A stretch of 64,000 bases of DNA from CBEUVQ01 sp965546615. GTDB taxonomy: Bacteria > Bacillota > Desulfotomaculia > Desulfotomaculales > Desulfohalotomaculaceae. Positions 1 to 8,113 of the stretch are shown piece after piece (the first letter of the stretch is position 1; every line of letters begins with the position of its first letter). The notes beneath the pieces are model-generated. The model was given only the letters and a program-made list of their open reading frames with translations, was not told the origin of the DNA and searched no databases. Both the position numbers and the translations under genes were made by a program. The DNA lies in NCBI GenBank assembly GCA_965546615.1, contig CBEUVQ010000006.1:19521-83520 (forward strand), read 5' to 3'.

Positions 1-1048
1 CTTGGTAGAACACAACTGCTTGCCCGGGAGTAATTGCTTTTTGCGGGTTTTTAAAATGCACATGTACTTTGCCGTCCGGAAGCGGACAGATTACTGCCGG
101 GCTTGGCTTAGCGTTGTAGCGCACCTGCGCTTCTACTTCTAACGGTTGTTTCAATTCTTCAATTAAAATTAAATTAATATCATCAGCAATTAAATCATGT
201 TTATAGACTGCCTCTTCCGGCCCTAAAATTACTGCGTTGCGCTCTGCGTCAATATCAACCACATAAATTCTCTCACCGGTAGCGATACCTAAGCCCCGAC
301 GCTGGCCGACAGTGTAATAAGCAATACCGCGATGCTCTCCTAACACATTGCCCTGCAAATCTAAAAAAGGTCCTTTTTCAAAAGTTCTTCCGGTACGTTC
401 TTCCAAAAAACCGCGGTAGTTGTTATCCGGCACAAAACAAATTTCTTGGCTTTCCGGCTTAGCAGCAGTGGAAAGTCCCAGCTTGGCAGCTATCCCGCGC
501 ACTTCGTCTTTGGTTAAATCAGCAAGCGGCATCAGCGTGTGAGCAATCTGATGCTGCGTCATGTTGAACAAAACATAAGTTTGATCTTTGCGTTCATCTT
601 TAGCTTTTCGAACAGTCCACCGCTGATATTGGTCATTGTAACCCAGGCGGGCGTAATGCCCGGTGGCAATATATTCAGCGCCCAGTGATATTGCTTTATT
701 CAGCAATGCTTCAAATTTTATGTAACGGTTGCAGGCAATACACGGGTTTGGTGTACGCCCTCTCAGATATTCATCTGTAAAATAATCAATAACCTTATTT
801 TCAAAAATATCTCTAAAGTTTAAGACATAATAAGGAATACCAAGCTTGTCCGCTACCCTTCTTGCATCATCTACCGCCGTCAACGAGCAGCAGCCCACAT
901 AATCATCGTTTACAACGGCAACATCCGGATCCCAAATCTGCATCGTTACGCCAATACACTCATATCCCTGCTGCTGTAAAAGAGCGGCGGTGACAGAACT
1001 GTCTACGCCGCCGCTCATGGCTACTAACACTTTTTTGTTATCTGACAA
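1..1048 (-). CDS. mnmA: tRNA 2-thiouridine(34) synthase MnmA (3' end cut by window edge)
   Basis: Thiolates U34 of Lys, Glu and Gln tRNAs in the cytoplasm, taking sulfur that originates from cysteine desulfurase. My translation of the minus strand shows the ATP-pyrophosphatase P-loop SGGVDSS near residues 12-18, the first catalytic Cys in NPCIACN near 103 and the second in QEICFV near 203. About 349 residues are present against about 360 usual, so only the extreme C-terminus is missing. A TTG start at 1048 is chosen because an in-frame TGA lies just upstream and an AGGTGA ribosome site sits about 6 nt before it. It is the last visible gene of the Rrf2-nifS-nifU-mnmA set, which supplies its sulfur. 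High certainty. Confidence 0.93.
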   Translation of the reverse strand, partial: MSDNKKVLVAMSGGVDSSVTAALLQQQGYECIGVTMQIWDPDVAVVNDDYVGCCSLTAVDDARRVADKLGIPYYVLNFRDIFENKVIDYFTDEYLRGRTPNPCIACNRYIKFEALLNKAISLGAEYIATGHYARLGYNDQYQRWTVRKAKDERKDQTYVLFNMTQHQIAHTLMPLADLTKDEVRGIAAKLGLSTAAKPESQEICFVPDNNYRGFLEERTGRTFEKGPFLDLQGNVLGEHRGIAYYTVGQRRGLGIATGERIYVVDIDAERNAVILGPEEAVYKHDLIADDINLILIEELKQPLEVEAQVRYNAKPSPAVICPLPDGKVHVHFKNPQKAITPGQAVVFYQ

Positions 1049-1058
1049 AATTTTTCAC

Positions 1059-1430
1059 CTACGCACCCTTTTTATTAAGATAATTTTTTATAGCATCATG
1101 CAGCGCATCAGCTGCCAAGTTAGAACAGTGCATCTTTTGTGGTGGCAACCCTTCCAATTCTTCCGCTACCTGCTTATTAGTGATTTTTAAAGCTTCTTCT
1201 AAAGTTTTACCTTTAGCCATCTCGGTGATCATGCTGCTGGTAGCAATTGCCGCCCCACAGCCAAATGTCTGAAACTTAATATCCTCTATTACATTATCTT
1301 TTATCTTAAGATATATTTTCATAATATCGCCGCAGGTAGGATTACCTACTTGACCAACAGCGTCAGCATCGCTAATTTCACCCACGTTGCGAGGGTTAGA
1401 AAAGTGATCCATTACTTTTTCAGTATACAT
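1059..1430 (-). CDS. nifU: Fe-S cluster assembly scaffold, NifU/IscU type
   Basis: Scaffold on which [2Fe-2S] and [4Fe-4S] clusters are assembled from sulfur delivered by the adjacent cysteine desulfurase. The 123-residue protein is the single IscU-like domain only, without the extra ferredoxin or C-terminal domains of nitrogen-fixation NifU. The three ligand cysteines are visible at about 33 (PTCGD, with the cluster-labilising Asp at 35), 58 (FGCGAAIA) and 102 (KMHCSNLA). It lies 34 bp downstream of the desulfurase and 10 bp upstream of mnmA, so it is one operon. The classical LPPVK chaperone motif is replaced by LPPQK, as in many Firmicutes where HscA is absent. Confidence 0.93.
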   Translation of the reverse strand: MYTEKVMDHFSNPRNVGEISDADAVGQVGNPTCGDIMKIYLKIKDNVIEDIKFQTFGCGAAIATSSMITEMAKGKTLEEALKITNKQVAEELEGLPPQKMHCSNLAADALHDAIKNYLNKKGA

Positions 1431-1464
1431 AATATGCCCTCTCCTCCCCTTGTTTATTTACTCT

Positions 1465-2676
1465 CTAATTGTTATTATCGCACGAAGCGCAAGCACATGG
1501 TGTGCATGTTCCGCCAGCTAAAGGCGACATTGATCTCAAGCGCTCCACAATGGGAATTAAACTGTCTACAAAGTAATCTACATCTTCTTCGGTGTTTTGC
1601 CTGCCCAGTGTGATGCGCAAACTGCCGTGAGCAATTTCATGAGGAATACCCATCGCTAAAAGTACGTGTGACGGCTCCAATGACCCTGAAGTGCATGCTG
1701 AACCGCTGGAAATGGCAATCCCTTTCATATCTAATGAAAGCAGCATCGATTCCCCTTCAACATGTTCAATGCATATACTGGCATGACCGGGCAGCCGCTT
1801 GGTTGGGTGACCGTTTAAGCGCACATTAGGCAGACCGCTCAGCACCCGGTCAACTAACTTGTCGCGCAGTTTAGTCAGTCTTGCTGCCTCCTCTTCCATG
1901 TTAGCAACTGCTAATTCGGCAGCTCTGCCCATACCGATGATGGCGGGAGCATTTTCCGTTCCCGGGCGGCGGCGCCGTTCCTGTCCGCCACCGTACATAA
2001 TGGGCTGCCACCAAGTTCCCCGGCGCAGATACATTACCCCAACACCTTTAGGACCGTAAATTTTATGGCCGGACAACGTCAGCATATCTACATTAAGCTC
2101 GTCCACGTTGACGGGTATTTTACCAAAACTTTGGACAGCATCGGTATGAAAAATTATTTTTTGCTCTTGACTTTTTAACATTTTGCCAATTTCTGCAATC
2201 GGCATAATGGTACCTACTTCATTATTTGCATGCATAATAGAAACTAAAATAGTTTTATCTGTCAAAGCATTTTTAACATCTTCAACACTTACTGCACCGT
2301 ATTTATCCACCGGCAAAACAGTTAGTTCAAAGCCTTCTTTTGCCAACCGTTCGCAGGTTGTCAGCACTGCATGGTGTTCCACCGCCGTGGTAATAATATG
2401 GTTGCCTTTCTGCCTGTTGGCATAGGCAGCCCCGCGCAAAGCCATGTTATCCGCTTCCGTTCCCCCGCTGGTAAAAGCAATTTCGCCCACATGAGCAGCA
2501 CCGATTGCTTTTCTTACCTGCTCACGGGCTTCTTCCACAGCCTTTCTTACTGTTCGTCCAAAGCCGTGCACACTGGACGGGTTGCCGTAGTCTTCAGTCA
2601 TATACTTCATCATTAGTTCAGCTACCGACGGATCGACAGGGGTTGTTGCTGAATGATCAAAATACACTTTACGCAT
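1465..2676 (-). CDS. nifS: Cysteine desulfurase, NifS/IscS type
   Basis: PLP enzyme that converts cysteine to alanine and a persulfide used for Fe-S clusters and tRNA thiolation. Of 403 residues, Lys205 in SGHKIYGP binds PLP, and the catalytic Cys is near 328 in SSGSACTSG. The N-terminal start MRKVYFDHSATTP is canonical. The last 15 residues form an unusual cysteine-rich tail (TCTPCACASC) not present in standard IscS; it could bind metal or relay persulfide, but that is inference. The gene overlaps the end of the Rrf2 regulator gene by 8 bp and precedes nifU, so it is co-regulated with its scaffold. Confidence 0.94.
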   Translation of the reverse strand: MRKVYFDHSATTPVDPSVAELMMKYMTEDYGNPSSVHGFGRTVRKAVEEAREQVRKAIGAAHVGEIAFTSGGTEADNMALRGAAYANRQKGNHIITTAVEHHAVLTTCERLAKEGFELTVLPVDKYGAVSVEDVKNALTDKTILVSIMHANNEVGTIMPIAEIGKMLKSQEQKIIFHTDAVQSFGKIPVNVDELNVDMLTLSGHKIYGPKGVGVMYLRRGTWWQPIMYGGGQERRRRPGTENAPAIIGMGRAAELAVANMEEEAARLTKLRDKLVDRVLSGLPNVRLNGHPTKRLPGHASICIEHVEGESMLLSLDMKGIAISSGSACTSGSLEPSHVLLAMGIPHEIAHGSLRITLGRQNTEEDVDYFVDSLIPIVERLRSMSPLAGGTCTPCACASCDNNN

Positions 2677-3139
2677 TTTCCTTGTTCCTCCTCATCAACT
2701 GATTCTCTCGCTGCTGCTGCTTTATTTCTTCAGCTTCACGGCACATATCAGCCAGGCTGATAGAATCCATCACTTCTACAATACTGTCCCGAACCTTTGC
2801 CCAAACGTTTCTGGAAATACAGCATCCAAATTGATCACAGTGTCCCGGGTCTTCCTCATTAACACACTCCAGCGGAGCAATTGGCCCTTCCAGCACTCTG
2901 ACCACATCACCTACTGTAATTTCATCGGGCTTTCGCGCCAAAATATAACCACCTTGAGCGCCGCGCACACTTTTTACCAGCCCTGCTTTGCGCAGTGCGG
3001 CAATCAGCTGTTCCAAATAATTTTCCGACAGCTGCTGACGCTCAGCCACCATTTTTAACGGTATCGGATCATCGCCATAATGCAATGCCAATTCAAACAT
3101 TGCCCTTAGGCCGTAATGCCCTTTGGTGGACAGCTTCAA
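2669..3139 (-). CDS. Rrf2/IscR-family Fe-S responsive transcriptional regulator
   Basis: Winged-helix DNA-binding repressor expected to sense Fe-S or cysteine status and control its own operon. The recognition helix region (QQLSENYLEQ) and the wing (RGAQGGYILAR) are typical. Cysteines near residues 92, 101, 106 and 107 lie where IscR has its three cluster ligands, though the spacing is longer and the last two are adjacent. A TTG start at 3139 is preferred because AGGAGGTGG lies immediately upstream; a longer reading frame would begin inside or before that ribosome site. First gene of the operon with nifS, nifU and mnmA. It could be called IscR or CymR-like; the cysteines favour IscR. Confidence 0.88.
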   Translation of the reverse strand: MKLSTKGHYGLRAMFELALHYGDDPIPLKMVAERQQLSENYLEQLIAALRKAGLVKSVRGAQGGYILARKPDEITVGDVVRVLEGPIAPLECVNEEDPGHCDQFGCCISRNVWAKVRDSIVEVMDSISLADMCREAEEIKQQQRENQLMRRNKENA

Positions 3140-3164
3140 ACAACCACCTCCTGGCAATATAATT

Positions 3165-3216
3165 CCTAGCCAATAACTAGGTTTTATTTCTGAGCATATC
3201 TTAGCACTCTGCTAGG
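3165..3216. promoter_or_regulatory. Two Rrf2-type operator dyads
   Basis: A perfect 17-bp dyad CCTAG-N7-CTAGG lies at 3165-3181 and a near copy CTTAG-N7-CTAGG at 3200-3216, centres 35 bp apart. The second fills the spacer between -35 and -10, and the first lies just downstream of the expected transcription start. This is what an autorepressor needs. Assignment to the Rrf2 protein is inference from position. Confidence 0.65.
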
Positions 3217-3226
3217 ATATTGTCAA
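3198..3226 (-). promoter_or_regulatory. Sigma-A promoter of the Rrf2-nifS-nifU-mnmA operon
   Basis: On the minus strand a perfect -35 TTGACA (3221-3226) is followed after 17 bp by the -10 TAAGAT (3198-3203). Transcription should start near 3191, about 50 nt upstream of the regulator start codon. Confidence 0.75.
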
Positions 3227-3362
3227 TAAAAATCCCGAGTTCAGCACTTGGTTTTTTTTACTTAACTAAGCAAACAATCACAATATATATTTACCCTTTT
3301 CCATATATTTAAATTATCAAAACATTGATCGTGAATGTTTATACAAATATAATTTCCATGTA

Positions 3363-4658
3363 TCATTTTTTCCCTTTTTTCATCTGCTTCAGCAAATGGT
3401 ACTTTTCCTTCATTTTGGACTCCACCCCGTGTTCGGTGGGAAAATAATACTGCACATCAATCAGTTTATCGGGTAAATATTGTTGATTAACCCAAGCCCC
3501 GGGGTAATCGTGGGGATATTTATAACCGATTCCATGATTCAGATGCTCAGCCCCTTTGTAATGAGCATCGCGCAGATGCAGCGGCACCGCACCGCAATCC
3601 TTTTGCCGCACATCAGCAATAGCTTTGTCAACAGCTAAATACGCAGAATTACTTTTCGGACACATTGCTAAATAAGCAGCCACTTCTCCCAATATTATTC
3701 TCGCTTCCGGAAACCCGACAAACTGCACCGCTTGAGCTCCGGCCACCGCTACCTGCAGCGCCTGCGGTTGAGCCAAGCCTACATCCTCGGCAGCACTGAT
3801 TACCAGCCGCCGGGCGATAAACTTCACATCCTCACCGCTGACAATCATCCGGGCCAAATAATGCAGCGCGGCATCAGGATCGCTGCCTCGAATAGATTTA
3901 ATTAGCGCCGAAGCAACATCATAATGGCTGTCGCCCGATTTATCGTAATTCAGCCGCCGCTGCTGCAGACACTCCTCTGCCACAGCCAATGTAAATTCAA
4001 CAGTACCCTGTTTATTAGCTGTTGTTGTCAGCACTCCCAGTTCTAATGCATTTAAAGCCGACCGTGCATCTCCGCCGCTGGCCGCAATTAAATGTTTTAA
4101 TGCCTCAGGATGCATCTTTACGGAATATTTTCCCAACCCCCGCTCTTTATCCTGTAAAGCATTAAGCAGTATTTTTTCTATATCCTCTTCGGTTAACGGT
4201 TGAAATTGAAATATCGTCGACCGGGAACGCAGCGCATTATTAACTTCAAAGTAGGGATTTTCGGTAGTGGAGCCAATCAATGTAATTAGCCCCTGCTCAA
4301 CATAGGGAAGCAGTGCATCCTGTTGACTGCGATTTAAGTGATGAATTTCATCCAAGAATAAAATCACCGGACTTCCACGCCGCGCCTTTTCGGCAATATT
4401 CCGAATATCTTTAACACCGCAGGTGACAGCATTTAATCTTTCAAAAGGGCGGTGTGCGGTAACAGCAACAATTTCTCCTAATGCGGTTTTGCCGGTACCC
4501 GGCGGACCGTAAAAAATTGCCGATCCCAGCCGACCGGCTTTAATTGCCCGGTAAAGCAATTTGTCTTCTGCCAGAATGTGTTTTTGCCCGATAAACTCAT
4601 CTAAATTGCGCGGACGCATCCTTGCAGCTAACGGCAAATGTTCAGGATAAAAAAGCAA
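3363..4658 (-). CDS. rarA: Replication-associated recombination protein A (RarA/MgsA), AAA ATPase
   Basis: Clamp-loader-like AAA+ ATPase that acts at stalled replication forks. Of 431 residues, Walker A GPPGTGKT is at 51-58, Walker B LFLDEIHH near 99-106 and an arginine-containing sensor segment (STTENPYFEVN) follows. The C-terminal half carries the MgsA tetramerisation domain (SDPDAALHYLARM, PHDYPGAWV). The TTG start at 4658 has GGGAGGT eight bases upstream. Length matches the family. It is separated from the Rrf2 operon by about 200 bp and seems to be its own unit. Confidence 0.93.
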   Translation of the reverse strand: MLFYPEHLPLAARMRPRNLDEFIGQKHILAEDKLLYRAIKAGRLGSAIFYGPPGTGKTALGEIVAVTAHRPFERLNAVTCGVKDIRNIAEKARRGSPVILFLDEIHHLNRSQQDALLPYVEQGLITLIGSTTENPYFEVNNALRSRSTIFQFQPLTEEDIEKILLNALQDKERGLGKYSVKMHPEALKHLIAASGGDARSALNALELGVLTTTANKQGTVEFTLAVAEECLQQRRLNYDKSGDSHYDVASALIKSIRGSDPDAALHYLARMIVSGEDVKFIARRLVISAAEDVGLAQPQALQVAVAGAQAVQFVGFPEARIILGEVAAYLAMCPKSNSAYLAVDKAIADVRQKDCGAVPLHLRDAHYKGAEHLNHGIGYKYPHDYPGAWVNQQYLPDKLIDVQYYFPTEHGVESKMKEKYHLLKQMKKGKK

Positions 4659-4682
4659 CGCCGATTACCTCCCAATATAGAA

Positions 4683-4713
4683 CTAAAGAGCACGTGCTGT
4701 ACGTGCTCTTTAG
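4683..4713 (-). terminator. Hairpin between trxA and rarA
   Basis: A perfect 13-bp stem (CTAAAGAGCACGT paired with its complement) around a 5-nt loop lies 26 bp after the trxA stop. It has only a weak T-rich tail on the minus strand, so it may act as a terminator or as a transcript-stabilising stem. Confidence 0.55.
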
Positions 4714-4738
4714 AAAATTTGATTATGTAGATAAAAAC

Positions 4739-5068
4739 TTATAAGTGCTTTTCAACTAATTTCTTCAACTCATCCTTTTTGCGGAAGCCGATTACCCGCT
4801 CAACTTCTTTACCGTCTTTAAACAAAATCATCGTGGGAATGCTCATAACTTGATATTCGCTAGGGGTGTTTCGATTTTCATCCACGTTAATTTTGGCAAC
4901 TTTAATTTTTCCGACTAGCTCGTCTGCTAATTTCTCTAACTCCGGAGCAATCATCTTACAAGGGCCGCACCATTCTGCCCATAAGTCTACGAAAACCGGT
5001 ACTTCGCTGTTATTAATTGTTTCTTTGAAATTATCGTCAGTAAGGTTAACAATGTTTTTGCTTGCCAC
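4739..5068 (-). CDS. trxA: Thioredoxin
   Basis: Small cytoplasmic dithiol reductase of 109 residues, the standard thioredoxin length. The active site WCGPC is at 33-37, with the buried Asp in VFVDLWAEW and the cis-Pro loop MSIPTMILF. It is monocistronic: its own promoter lies upstream and a hairpin follows. Nothing unusual in sequence. Confidence 0.96.
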   Translation of the reverse strand: MASKNIVNLTDDNFKETINNSEVPVFVDLWAEWCGPCKMIAPELEKLADELVGKIKVAKINVDENRNTPSEYQVMSIPTMILFKDGKEVERVIGFRKKDELKKLVEKHL

Positions 5069-5133
5069 ACTACTCGCCCCTTTCTGGATACCTAAGTTAG
5101 TTCCTAAAAATCAGGATCATCCTACATTTTTAC

Positions 5134-5163
5134 ATTATAATACCTACTAAAAGCCCTTGTCAA
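5134..5163 (-). promoter_or_regulatory. Sigma-A promoter of trxA
   Basis: Minus-strand TTGACA (5158-5163), 18-bp spacer, perfect TATAAT (5134-5139). The -35 overlaps the last codons of the upstream tcdA gene. Confidence 0.75.
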
Positions 5164-5891
5164 TTTTTTAAATTTTCGGATTTATGCAGCAAATCACGCA
5201 CTACCTCCCCGGCTAAAATCAAACCGACTGCTGCAGGTACAAAAGAAATGCTTCCCGGCGGACGTCGTTCGCCGGTTTCTGCATCGCACGCCGGTTTGAT
5301 GGCCGGTTCGGTAGAAAAAACAACTTTCACCCCGGAGGTAATACCTGCTTTTCTTAGTTCTCGGCGCACAACTTTAGCCAGCGGGCAAACTGTAGTTTGA
5401 GAGATATCGGCAACTTGAAATTTAGTCGGATCAAGTTTGTTGCCGGCCCCCATACTGGCTACCACCGGAATGTTATTTTTGATACACCTTTGGATTAGAT
5501 CCAGCTTACTGGCTACACTGTCAATCGCATCAACTGCATAATCTATATCTGCACTCAAAAGTTCCGCTCCGTTTTCCGCTGTATAATAGGTTTTAATAGG
5601 ATACACCTTTATTTCCGGATTAATTAACTTAACCCGTTCCGCCATTAAGTCAACTTTCGCCAAGCCGACAGTATTATCTAAAGCATGCAGCTGTCGGTTG
5701 ATATTGGTTATATCAACGTTATCGAAGTCAACCAACATCAAAGAACCCACCCCTGCCCGAGCCAGTGCTTCTACAGTATAGGAACCGACACCGCCGACGC
5801 CAAACACTGCCACTTTGCTGTTTTTCAGTTTCGTTAATCCTTCCGCACCGATAATCAGCTCGGTTCGGGAAAAACGATGTTTTGTCATCAT
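5160..5891 (-). CDS. tcdA: tRNA threonylcarbamoyladenosine dehydratase (TcdA/CsdL), ThiF-like E1 fold
   Basis: ATP-dependent enzyme that cyclises t6A at position 37 of ANN-reading tRNAs. The nucleotide-binding motif GVGGVGS and the following acidic LVDFDNVDITNINRQ segment are those of the E1/MoeB/ThiF superfamily; DAIDS and the conserved catalytic cysteine region (TTVCPLAKVVRRELRKAG) favour TcdA over MoeB or ThiF. The open frame extends to 5930, but MTKHRFSRTELIIG is the normal N-terminus and a GGGG ribosome site precedes the paired ATGs at 5891 and 5888. About 240 residues. Downstream of the 6S RNA gene on the same strand. Confidence 0.85.
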   Translation of the reverse strand: MMTKHRFSRTELIIGAEGLTKLKNSKVAVFGVGGVGSYTVEALARAGVGSLMLVDFDNVDITNINRQLHALDNTVGLAKVDLMAERVKLINPEIKVYPIKTYYTAENGAELLSADIDYAVDAIDSVASKLDLIQRCIKNNIPVVASMGAGNKLDPTKFQVADISQTTVCPLAKVVRRELRKAGITSGVKVVFSTEPAIKPACDAETGERRPPGSISFVPAAVGLILAGEVVRDLLHKSENLKN

Positions 5892-6004
5892 ACAATACCC
5901 CACAAAAAGTCCTGCAAATTTTAACATCATGCAGCTGCATAAAGCAGCGGCAGATTGCTGCTGCCGGCAGCGCTGTGCTGAGTTATATCTTCTCTTATAT
6001 GCAA

Positions 6005-6042
6005 AAAGAGCTTACAGTATATTACTTTACTGCAAGCTCTTT
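6005..6042 (-). terminator. Terminator of the 6S RNA gene
   Basis: Minus-strand hairpin AAAGAGCTT...AAGCTCTTT with additional pairs in the loop, followed by TTTTTGC, placed directly after the 3' end of the 6S-like RNA. Confidence 0.7.
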
Positions 6043-6061
6043 AATAATACAAGCCTAAAAA

Positions 6062-6252
6062 TCAAACCCCACAAATGCCGTTTTCATCAAGAGTTTTTGA
6101 ACCTGCTCTCACACAGGTGGGTGCCCTCCCGACTGCTTCTTGTTTCCTTATCCTTAAAGTACAAGGCTTACAATCCACAACCGGAGCCCAGACTCCCGAA
6201 CTTAATTTGTTGGCTCAAAACTTCGAGATGAAACGGTCACAGTAGGGCAGCA
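6062..6252 (-). ncRNA. ssrS: 6S RNA (SsrS), RNA polymerase-binding regulator
   Basis: Between aspS and tcdA, on the minus strand, there is a roughly 190-nt structured segment without a reading frame. Its ends pair as the 6S closing stem: CCGTTTCATC near the 5' end faces GATGAAAACGG near the 3' end, with further pairing outside and inside. The 3' half contains GGGCACCCACCTG, a hallmark of 6S RNAs, and the middle has the unpaired region expected for the promoter-mimic bubble. 6S RNA sequesters the housekeeping holoenzyme in stationary phase. Recognised from motif and shape only; exact ends are approximate. Confidence 0.78.
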
Positions 6253-6335
6253 GACTCATGCAAGCAAGTATTTATTTGATTATTATGTTAACACAGTCTC
6301 CGCTTATTCGCAAGTAACACTCCGGTTCGTTATTG

Positions 6336-8111
6336 TTAATTTTCTTTTTTTAGAGCAGTACTCTTAACATGCAGTTCCCTCAGCTGTTTTGCATCTACTT
6401 CACTGGGTGCAGCAGTCATCAAGCAAGTAGCACTGGCAGTTTTCGGGAAGGCAATAACATCTCTGATGCTGCTTTTTCCGGATAACAGCATAATTAAACG
6501 GTCAAAACCAAAGGCAATGCCTCCGTGCGGTGGTGCACCATATTCAAAAGCATCCAGCATAAAGCCAAATTTCTCGGCAGCTTCTTCCATTGTTAAGCCA
6601 ATAGCCTTAAACATTTTTTCTTGTACTTCACGGCGGTGAATTCTAATGCTGCCGCCGCCGATTTCCACGCCGTTCAACACCAAATCATAAGCCTTTGCCC
6701 GTACCTTTTCCGGATGTTCTTCCAGCAGTTCAACATCCTCATCCAACGGGGCGGTAAATGGATGGTGCATGGCAGTATACCGCTTTTCTTCAACATCATA
6801 TTCTAACAGCGGAAAATCTACCACCCACAGAAAGTTGTAGCTGTTTTCCGGAATCAGGTTCTGACGGTGAGCCAAATGCAGCCTCAGTGCACCTAAAGCC
6901 TGTGCCACTACATCCGGCTGATCGGCGACAAACAGCAGCAGATCGCCGGGCTTAGCTTCCATTTTATCTAAAATGGCATTAATTTCTTCCTGAGTAAAGA
7001 ACTTAGCAATCGGCGACTTAACCCCTTCTTCATTGACAATAAAGTAAGCCAGCCCTTTGGCACGGTAAATCCCTACAAAGGCGGTTAAATCATCAATTTC
7101 TTTTCGGCTGAAACTGCCACAGCCGTTCGCATTAATTCCCCGTACTTGACCGCCGTTGTTAACGATAGAATTAAAGACTTTAAAACCGCACTGTTTAGCT
7201 ATCGGAGAAATATCTTTTAATTCCATGCCGAAGCGGGTGTCAGGCTTATCGGTGCCGAAGCGGTCGATGGCCTCTTGATAAGATATCCGAGGAAACGGTG
7301 TGGAAACAGTAACACCAATGGCTTGTTGATACAATTGCGCTATCATTTCTTCCATCAAGGAAGTGATATCTTCGACATCAACAAAAGACATTTCCAAATC
7401 GATTTGGGTGAATTCCGGCTGGCGGTCAGCCCGCAAATCTTCATCACGGAAGCAGCGCACAATCTGAAAGTAGCGATCCATCCCCGCTAACATCAGCAGT
7501 TGTTTAAATATCTGCGGAGATTGAGGCAGGGCATAAAATTTTCCCGGGTTCACCCGACTGGGTACCAAATAGTCACGTGCACCTTCCGGCGTACTTTTGG
7601 TCAGCATTGGGGTTTCAACCTCAATAAACCCGTGCAGATCAAGAAAATCACGCACTATCTTTGCTGCTTTGTGCCGCAAAATCAAAGCCTGCTGCATTTC
7701 CGGCCGGCGCAGATCGAGATAGCGATATTTCAGACGCAGATTTTCATCAACGTCGATACCATCTTCAATATAAAACGGCGGATTTTTTGCTTTATTCAGC
7801 ACTTCCAGCGATGCTGCATAAACTTCCACTTCACCGGTCGGCATTTTCGTATTAACAGTGCCTTCCGGGCGGCGGGAAACGTTCCCCTTTACCGCTATTA
7901 CCCATTCATTGCGAATTGCTTCCGCCAAATGAAATGAATCCTCATCTGTCTCCGGACTGAAAACCACCTGCACAATGCCATAGCGGTCACGCAAATCCAC
8001 AAAAATAAGCCCTCCATGGTCGCGCCGCCGCTGTACCCAACCGGCCAACACTACTGTTTGACCGATATTCTCGCTTGTTAAATTACAGTAGTGGGTACGT
8101 TTTAAACTCAT
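6336..8111 (-). CDS. aspS: Aspartyl-tRNA synthetase
   Basis: Class II synthetase charging tRNA-Asp in the cytoplasm. The 591-residue length is the bacterial type: N-terminal OB fold anticodon-binding domain (GQTVVLAGWVQRRRDHGG), catalytic core with motif 2 (QIVRCFRDEDLRADRQPEFTQ region) and motif 3 (GIAFGFDRLIMLL), and the central GAD insertion. Starts two bases after the hisS stop, so the two are translated from one message controlled by the T-box leader. It is not possible to tell from the sequence alone whether it is discriminating or also charges tRNA-Asn. Confidence 0.96.
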   Translation of the reverse strand: MSLKRTHYCNLTSENIGQTVVLAGWVQRRRDHGGLIFVDLRDRYGIVQVVFSPETDEDSFHLAEAIRNEWVIAVKGNVSRRPEGTVNTKMPTGEVEVYAASLEVLNKAKNPPFYIEDGIDVDENLRLKYRYLDLRRPEMQQALILRHKAAKIVRDFLDLHGFIEVETPMLTKSTPEGARDYLVPSRVNPGKFYALPQSPQIFKQLLMLAGMDRYFQIVRCFRDEDLRADRQPEFTQIDLEMSFVDVEDITSLMEEMIAQLYQQAIGVTVSTPFPRISYQEAIDRFGTDKPDTRFGMELKDISPIAKQCGFKVFNSIVNNGGQVRGINANGCGSFSRKEIDDLTAFVGIYRAKGLAYFIVNEEGVKSPIAKFFTQEEINAILDKMEAKPGDLLLFVADQPDVVAQALGALRLHLAHRQNLIPENSYNFLWVVDFPLLEYDVEEKRYTAMHHPFTAPLDEDVELLEEHPEKVRAKAYDLVLNGVEIGGGSIRIHRREVQEKMFKAIGLTMEEAAEKFGFMLDAFEYGAPPHGGIAFGFDRLIMLLSGKSSIRDVIAFPKTASATCLMTAAPSEVDAKQLRELHVKSTALKKEN

Positions 8112-8113
8112 CT

